64,000 bases of DNA. Source: an uncultured Prevotella sp. GTDB lineage: Bacteria > Bacteroidota > Bacteroidia > Bacteroidales > Bacteroidaceae. Under the pieces are notes generated by a model. It was not told the DNA's origin. It saw only the letters and a list, made by a program, of their open reading frames with translations, and searched no databases. The stretch is taken from the NCBI GenBank assembly GCA_900546345.1, contig URCI01000008.1:1-64000 (forward strand), given 5' to 3'. Made by a program: the position numbers and the translations under genes. Of the stretch, positions 59,485 to 64,000 are shown piece after piece; the first letter of the stretch is position 1, and the number at the start of each line of letters is the position of its first letter.

Positions 59485-61902
59485 ATGTACCGCATACCTT
59501 CTACACTCAATAGCGACCTGGACTACACCGAGTCGCTCATCAAGAAATATCAGGCCGGTGACATCAAAGCCGGTGAACTGAAGAGCAACCGCGTGCCAAT
59601 GGGCATCTACGAGCAACGCAAAAACGAACACTACATGCTTCGTGTGCGTTGTGCGGGCGGACTCATCACACCCAAGCAACTGGCTGAGGTGGCCTATGTA
59701 GGTCGGCAGGTGTCTACCTCGCACCTGCATATCACCACACGGCAAGAAATACAAATCCACAACGTAGACCTGCGCGACGCTGTTCCGGCATTGCGCAAAC
59801 TGGAGAAAGTGGGACTCTCCACAGCTGGTGGCGGTGGCAATACGGTGCGCAATATGATGGTCAACGACCGAAGCGGACTGGTGGCCGAGGAGGCTTTTGA
59901 TGTCTACCCTGTTGTTGAGGAGCTCACCTCTCGACTTATCGCTGAGCGAGACTCCTTCACCATGCCACGAAAATATAAGGTGGCCATGGACTACAACGAG
60001 CAAGATGCACACTACTCTTTTGTGGCAGACTTCGGATTGCAGGCAAGAATCGTTGACGGACAACGGGGCTACCGCGTGCTCATCGCCGGCAGTACAGCTC
60101 CGAATCCACACACGGGTTGGCAGGTCTTTGACTTCCTGCCAGAGGTGGATCTCTATCGCGCAGCCAAGGCTCTGAAAAACTGGTTCAACAAATACGGCAA
60201 CCGGCGCAACCGTCACAAAGCCCGTATGCGCTACGTGTTCTATAAATATGGTGAAGAGGAGGCAAAAAGACTCTATCTCGAAGAGTTCAACGAACTGAAG
60301 AAAGACGGAGCTCTCGACTTCTTCGTGCCGACACTGCCTCTCGAACATCATCGCCCCGACTTTGCGCCAGAGAAAGACGACAGCGAGGAGTATCTTCGCT
60401 GGAAACGGCGCTATGCCCACGCACAAACCACTGAAGAGGGAAAGCGTGAGAACCTGTGGTTTGCCTATCTGCCCGTTGACCATGGCAACAACCGACCGGA
60501 GTTCTTCGCTGAGGTGGCTGACTATCTGGACAACTACGGCAATGATGTCATACGATTCACCAAGCGTGAACAGATTCAGGTACGCAACATACCCGAAGAT
60601 TATCTGCCCAACATCTACCATTTCTTCAAGCGCTTGGGCGACTATCAAGTCGACTACCCCGTGGTCGTTACCAACTTCACGTCGTGTACCGGAGCCGACA
60701 CTTGTCGCTTGGGCATCTGCCTTCCGAAGGGAGCCATCAACGCCATCACTAAGCGACTGCTTGCCAGTGACCTCGACCTTGATGCCATCCCTGACTTTGA
60801 GCTGAAGATGAATGGCTGTACGAATATTTGTGCCAATGCCACCTGGGCTGACCTTGGCTTTAGTGGACGCATCGGTCGCGTCGGCGACGATCCGTTCCCA
60901 GCCTACACGGTGTGGCTGCCACTCAAGGGACGCAACGAGATTGACCTCAGCGTGGGCTACATCCCTGCCCGACACCTCCCCGGCTTCGTCGAGGACTACC
61001 TCAGAGATGTCATCGCCGAGAAAGACAACTATGCCGACTACTACGACTATGTCGTGAAGCATGGTGCCGAAGTGGTGAAGCAGCTGCTTGAGAAATACAA
61101 GCCTGTCAAACCCTACGCCGAGGAGCCCGAGGCTTATCACGACTGGGAGGATGACGAGAAGTTTAGCCTCATCAAATATGGCCAGGCAGAATGCTCGGCA
61201 GGACTCTTCGACATCATTGAACTCGATCAAGACACGATTGCGGAGAAGCGCAAGGCTATCGCCGCTGGCACGGCCAAAGACTTGGAGAAAGAGCTCCACG
61301 ACATCGTGTTCTCCGAAAACCGTATGCTCCTCGTCACGCGTGGCGTTGACCCGCGCACCGATGACGACGTGTACAACGGCTTCCTCAAAGAGTTCATCTC
61401 CACCGGCATCGTTCCCCAGAAGTTCAGCGTGCTCACCGACCGGGCCCGCGGCCACGAGCCGCTCGCTGATCAGCAGCCACTTATCTATGAGCTTGCCGAC
61501 TTGCTCAACGAACTCTACAAGGGTATGGACGATAACCTGCAGTTCAAAACAGTTTCGGCAACAACACAGCCACAGTCAGCTGTTTCTCAGCCATCCGATA
61601 CGCAGAAGCCCGCTACACCGAAAGCAGCACCTGCTACAACGGCGCCAACAGCCAAGCCTTCTACGTCTGATGAACCTACACCCGATGTGAAAAAAGACTT
61701 CCGTGGTGTAGCCTGCCCAATGAACTTCGTCAAGACGAAGATCGCGCTCACTCCCATGAAGAGCGGTCAGATGCTCGAAATTCTCCTCGATGACGGCCAG
61801 CCCATTCAAAACGTACCGGGAAGCGTGAAGAACGAGGGCCACACCGTGCTCTCCACCGAGAAGGTCGACAACTATTGGAAGGTACTCATCAGAAAGAAAT
61901 AG
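59485..61902 (+). CDS. Siroheme sulfite reductase fused to a TusA-like domain
   Basis: An 805-aa protein. The first ~540 residues form a nitrite/sulfite reductase with duplicated ferredoxin-like halves and the siroheme-[4Fe-4S] ligands Cys401, Cys407, Cys445 and Cys449 (CTGADTC and CTNIC), reducing sulfite to sulfide with six electrons. A helical segment follows (about 545-690), then a Thr/Pro/Ala/Ser linker (about 693-729) and a TusA/SirA-type domain with KDFRGVACPMNFVKTK, whose Cys744 is the expected persulfide carrier. The fusion suggests that product sulfide or persulfide is handed on directly. It ends 1 nt before the next gene. Confidence 0.9.
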   Translation: MYRIPSTLNSDLDYTESLIKKYQAGDIKAGELKSNRVPMGIYEQRKNEHYMLRVRCAGGLITPKQLAEVAYVGRQVSTSHLHITTRQEIQIHNVDLRDAVPALRKLEKVGLSTAGGGGNTVRNMMVNDRSGLVAEEAFDVYPVVEELTSRLIAERDSFTMPRKYKVAMDYNEQDAHYSFVADFGLQARIVDGQRGYRVLIAGSTAPNPHTGWQVFDFLPEVDLYRAAKALKNWFNKYGNRRNRHKARMRYVFYKYGEEEAKRLYLEEFNELKKDGALDFFVPTLPLEHHRPDFAPEKDDSEEYLRWKRRYAHAQTTEEGKRENLWFAYLPVDHGNNRPEFFAEVADYLDNYGNDVIRFTKREQIQVRNIPEDYLPNIYHFFKRLGDYQVDYPVVVTNFTSCTGADTCRLGICLPKGAINAITKRLLASDLDLDAIPDFELKMNGCTNICANATWADLGFSGRIGRVGDDPFPAYTVWLPLKGRNEIDLSVGYIPARHLPGFVEDYLRDVIAEKDNYADYYDYVVKHGAEVVKQLLEKYKPVKPYAEEPEAYHDWEDDEKFSLIKYGQAECSAGLFDIIELDQDTIAEKRKAIAAGTAKDLEKELHDIVFSENRMLLVTRGVDPRTDDDVYNGFLKEFISTGIVPQKFSVLTDRARGHEPLADQQPLIYELADLLNELYKGMDDNLQFKTVSATTQPQSAVSQPSDTQKPATPKAAPATTAPTAKPSTSDEPTPDVKKDFRGVACPMNFVKTKIALTPMKSGQMLEILLDDGQPIQNVPGSVKNEGHTVLSTEKVDNYWKVLIRKK

Positions 61903-61903
61903 C

Positions 61904-62359
61904 ATGAATTTTCTTCCCATTGCTCTTGCCCTCGCCGAGGCCCCCGTTATTATCATCGGAGGCAGCGACGAGGGTGTGCGCAAGGCACAGCGCCTGGCCC
62001 GCATAACCACAAATGTCACTTTCATAGCTCCTCATATACCGGACAGTGTACGAAGCTTCGGCTTCACACTCAAGGAAAAAGCTTTCGAGCCCGACGACCT
62101 CAACGAGGTGAAGATAGGCTTCATCTGCACCGACGACACCCGGCGCAACCACGACATCTACCGCATGGCTCACCAACGCGGCATCCTCGCCTGCGTCTGT
62201 GACGACAAGCCCTATTGCGATTTCATCTCGCCCGCCATCGTCCGACAAGACAACATCACCATCGCTGTTGGATCCGACGGCCTTGACGTGCGACGTTCCA
62301 TACGCATTCGCAACCGTATCAAAGTTTTAATAGAGAGTGGCCTGCTCGACATGAGCTGA
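61904..62359 (+). CDS. Precorrin-2 dehydrogenase/sirohydrochlorin ferrochelatase (Met8/SirC-like)
   Basis: A 151-aa protein corresponding to the NAD-binding N-terminal module of CysG: FLPIALALAEAPVIIIGGSDEG (a Rossmann glycine loop in altered form), FICTDDTRRNHDIYRMAHQRGI and FISPAIVRQDNITIAVGSDG. It oxidises precorrin-2 and inserts iron to make siroheme, the cofactor of the sulfite reductase encoded 1 nt upstream. The methyltransferase part (SUMT) is absent and must be encoded elsewhere. It is shorter than Met8p-type enzymes (about 200 aa), lacking much of the C-terminal dimerisation region. Confidence 0.88.
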   Translation: MNFLPIALALAEAPVIIIGGSDEGVRKAQRLARITTNVTFIAPHIPDSVRSFGFTLKEKAFEPDDLNEVKIGFICTDDTRRNHDIYRMAHQRGILACVCDDKPYCDFISPAIVRQDNITIAVGSDGLDVRRSIRIRNRIKVLIESGLLDMS

Positions 62360-62433
62360 CCACTCTTTTTTTATTCGCACTTACTATTTTATTCATCCAT
62401 ATCACTACGTAATACCCTCTTTGAGGTATCCCT

Positions 62434-62453
62434 TCTACCATATTGATGGGATA
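62434..62453. promoter_or_regulatory. Operator dyad upstream of cysD
   Basis: TCTACCATATTGATGGGATA is a degraded dyad matching the operators at 52081 and 57742, centred about 27.5 bp upstream of the -33 box of cysD. Confidence 0.6.
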
Positions 62454-62470
62454 CCAAATGGTCATAGTGT

Positions 62471-62505
62471 GGTATTTCTACAACCAAGGATTTGACGTAA
62501 CTTTG
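62471..62505 (+). promoter_or_regulatory. Promoter of cysD-cysN (regulon member)
   Basis: GGTATTTC (62471-62478), a 19-bp spacer and TAACTTTG (62498-62505), 35 bp before the ATG at 62541. Confidence 0.7.
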
Positions 62506-62540
62506 CAAGCAGTAAACGAGATAACAACACATTATTATAT

Positions 62541-63446
62541 ATGGACAACAAAACCATTCAACACCTCAAGGAACTCGAATCGGAGAGCATTTATGTGCTG
62601 CGTGAAGTGGCAGCACAGTTCGAGCGACCTGTCATCCTCTTCTCGGGCGGCAAGGACAGTATTGTCTGCACCTATCTTGCCTACAAGGCTTTCTATCCTG
62701 CCAAGATTCCCTTTCCACTGCTGCATATCGACACGGGACACAACTTCCAGGAGACACTCGACTACCGCGACGCGCTGGTAAAGAAACTCGGACTGGAACT
62801 CATCGTCGGATCGGTGCAGGAGAGTATCGACACGGGACGAGTGAAAGAAGAGACAGGATACTACGCCAGCCGCAACAAGCTACAGATTACAACGCTGCTC
62901 GACACCATCGACAAATATAAGTTCGACGCTGCCATCGGAGGCGCTCGACGCGACGAAGAGAAAGCGCGCGCCAAGGAACGCTTCTTTAGCCATAGAGATG
63001 AGTTCGGACAGTGGAATCCAAAGAATCAGCGCCCCGAACTGTGGAATATCTTCAACGGCCGCAAAAACATGGGAGAGCACTTCCGCGTCTTCCCTATCTC
63101 TAACTGGACCGAGATGGATGTATGGCAATATATCTACCAAGAGAACATTCCCATGCCGAGTCTCTACTTCACTCATGAGCGTGAGGTATTCCAGAGAGAC
63201 GGACAATGGTTGGCTGCTCTGCCCGTCATCAAGCGCAAGCCCACAGAGCAAGTCGTGAAGAAGCTCGTGCGTTGCCGCACCATCGGCGACATCACCTGTA
63301 CGGGACTCACTGAGTCAAAGGCAACTACTGTGGCCGACATCATCGACGAGATTGCCTCAACCCGCGTCACTGAGCGTGGTGGACGAGCTGACGACAAGCG
63401 CTCGGAAACAGCTATGGAAGACCGCAAGAAAGCAGGATACTTCTAA
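62541..63446 (+). CDS. cysD: Sulfate adenylyltransferase subunit 2
   Basis: A 301-aa PP-loop ATP sulfurylase subunit forming adenosine phosphosulfate from ATP and sulfate. It has LFSGGKDSIVCTYLA near residue 32, GGARRDEEKARAKERFFSHRD near residue 133 and the C-terminal GRADDKRSETAMEDRKKAGYF signature. It pairs with CysN. It has its own promoter although it lies close behind the sulfite reductase operon. Confidence 0.96.
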   Translation: MDNKTIQHLKELESESIYVLREVAAQFERPVILFSGGKDSIVCTYLAYKAFYPAKIPFPLLHIDTGHNFQETLDYRDALVKKLGLELIVGSVQESIDTGRVKEETGYYASRNKLQITTLLDTIDKYKFDAAIGGARRDEEKARAKERFFSHRDEFGQWNPKNQRPELWNIFNGRKNMGEHFRVFPISNWTEMDVWQYIYQENIPMPSLYFTHEREVFQRDGQWLAALPVIKRKPTEQVVKKLVRCRTIGDITCTGLTESKATTVADIIDEIASTRVTERGGRADDKRSETAMEDRKKAGYF

Positions 63447-63541
63447 AGAGAAGCCCGTTGCCTGATTGAAAATAAGACGACGAAGGGCCATTCTCTACTC
63501 ATCAACATCATTTCATCCATCAACCCTGAAAATATAGACAA

Positions 63542-64000
63542 ATGACCAAACGAGGATATTTAGATATGGAGCTGCTGCGCTTCTCCACGGCCGGCAGCGT
63601 AGACGACGGCAAGAGTACGCTCATCGGACGACTGCTCTATGACAGCAAGTCGATCTTTGAAGACCAACTCGAAGCAGTGGAGGCAGCATCAAAAAGCCGG
63701 GGAAACGAGGAGGTGAACCTCGCCCTGCTCACTGACGGACTGCGTGCAGAGCGCGAGCAAGGCATCACCATCGACGTGGCTTACCGTTATTTCGCCACAC
63801 CGAAACGCAAGTTCATCATTGCTGACACCCCGGGACACATTCAGTACACGCGCAACATGGTCACCGGAGCCAGTACTGCTGATCTGAGCATTATCCTCGT
63901 AGACGCACGCCATGGTGTACTCGAGCAGACTGTGCGCCACAGCTATATTTCTTCGTTGCTCGGCATTCCACACATTGTAGTGGCTATCAACAAGATGGAT
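63542..64000 (+). CDS. cysN: Sulfate adenylyltransferase subunit 1 (GTPase), partial
   Basis: The first 153 codons are open to the window end. G-domain motifs are AGSVDDGKSTLIG (G1), EREQGITIDVAYR (G2/switch I) and IADTPGHIQYTRNM (G3); the visible part stops at AINKMD (the G4 motif NKMD). GTP hydrolysis by CysN drives the CysD reaction. No stop codon is in the window, so fusion to CysC cannot be judged. Confidence 0.95.
   Translation, partial: MTKRGYLDMELLRFSTAGSVDDGKSTLIGRLLYDSKSIFEDQLEAVEAASKSRGNEEVNLALLTDGLRAEREQGITIDVAYRYFATPKRKFIIADTPGHIQYTRNMVTGASTADLSIILVDARHGVLEQTVRHSYISSLLGIPHIVVAINKMD

Noticed and set aside
59431..61455. 674-aa open frame on the minus strand
   Set aside because: It lies fully opposite the sulfite reductase gene, whose motifs and domain order are unmistakable; the antisense translation has no recognisable family.

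Overview
The window looks like chromosome of a Bacteroidota member, most likely Prevotellaceae. The evidence is the recurring Bacteroidota promoter pattern (TTTG, then 18-20 bp, then TAnnTTTG), few Shine-Dalgarno sites, short RpoD-type sigma factors, a PPi-dependent phosphofructokinase, split MacB-type efflux genes, a Mfa2/FimB-like lipoprotein and several Bacteroidota-restricted families (DUF4421, DUF1460, GGGtGRT). I see no phage, integrase or transposase, no CRISPR array and no rRNA. It reads as core genome with a few lineage-specific blocks.

Layout. 1-5 kb: partial tRNA-Asp, then a minus-strand run of cstA, a small outer-membrane protein, recR, a membrane protein, a glycosyltransferase and an acetyltransferase. 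5-12.8 kb, plus strand: a GHL10-type glycosidase, tRNA-Cys, a cytidylate-kinase-like protein, a NifU-like/GGGtGRT pair, a first RpoD-type sigma factor, folK and an FAD oxidoreductase. 12.9-25.8 kb: a TPR protein and gyrA (minus), a beta-helix lipoprotein, cytidine deaminase, queC and radA (minus), a substrate-binding lipoprotein with a TPR protein, and a GH25 muramidase. 25.9-41 kb: PPi-PFK, small hypotheticals, a PlsC-like acyltransferase, an amidase/golvesin-type exoprotein, YgiQ, a PP2C-like protein, truA, an EamA transporter, dapA, DUF1460, DUF4421 and a Gfo/Idh/MocA dehydrogenase. 41-46 kb: a TolC-MacA-MacB(ATPase)-MacB(permease) efflux operon; the natural macA reading frame carries an amber codon at position 3. 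46-51 kb: an acetyltransferase, a second RpoD-type sigma factor, a fimbrial-type lipoprotein and an acyl-CoA-ligase-like enzyme.

51-64 kb is the most interesting part. It holds an assimilatory sulfur cluster: a ThiS-like sulfur carrier with a tail after its Gly-Gly, a ThiF/MoeB-like activating enzyme, a JAMM metalloprotease, a siroheme sulfite reductase fused to a TusA-type sulfurtransferase domain, a precorrin-2 dehydrogenase/ferrochelatase, cysD and the start of cysN. The gene content matches the protein-thiocarboxylate (HcyS/HcyD/HcyF) pathway known from Wolinella succinogenes. The neighbouring transport genes (pstS, pstB, a class III binding protein, a FecCD permease and a TonB receptor) appear to be under the same control: five promoters in three intergenic regions share a dyad about 27 bp upstream of a GGTATT-type -33 box with exactly 19 bp to the -7 box. 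I infer one regulon linking sulfate reduction, thiocarboxylate sulfur transfer and an unusual mixed set of ABC transporter parts.

A second notable structure is a roughly 330-bp non-coding repeat present twice (19.2-19.5 kb and 48.9-49.2 kb). Each copy has a 22-bp-phased array, then a long hairpin, then a conserved A-rich block, and each lies just downstream of a minus-strand gene. All functional statements rest on reading the sequence and remembered family knowledge; no searches were run.
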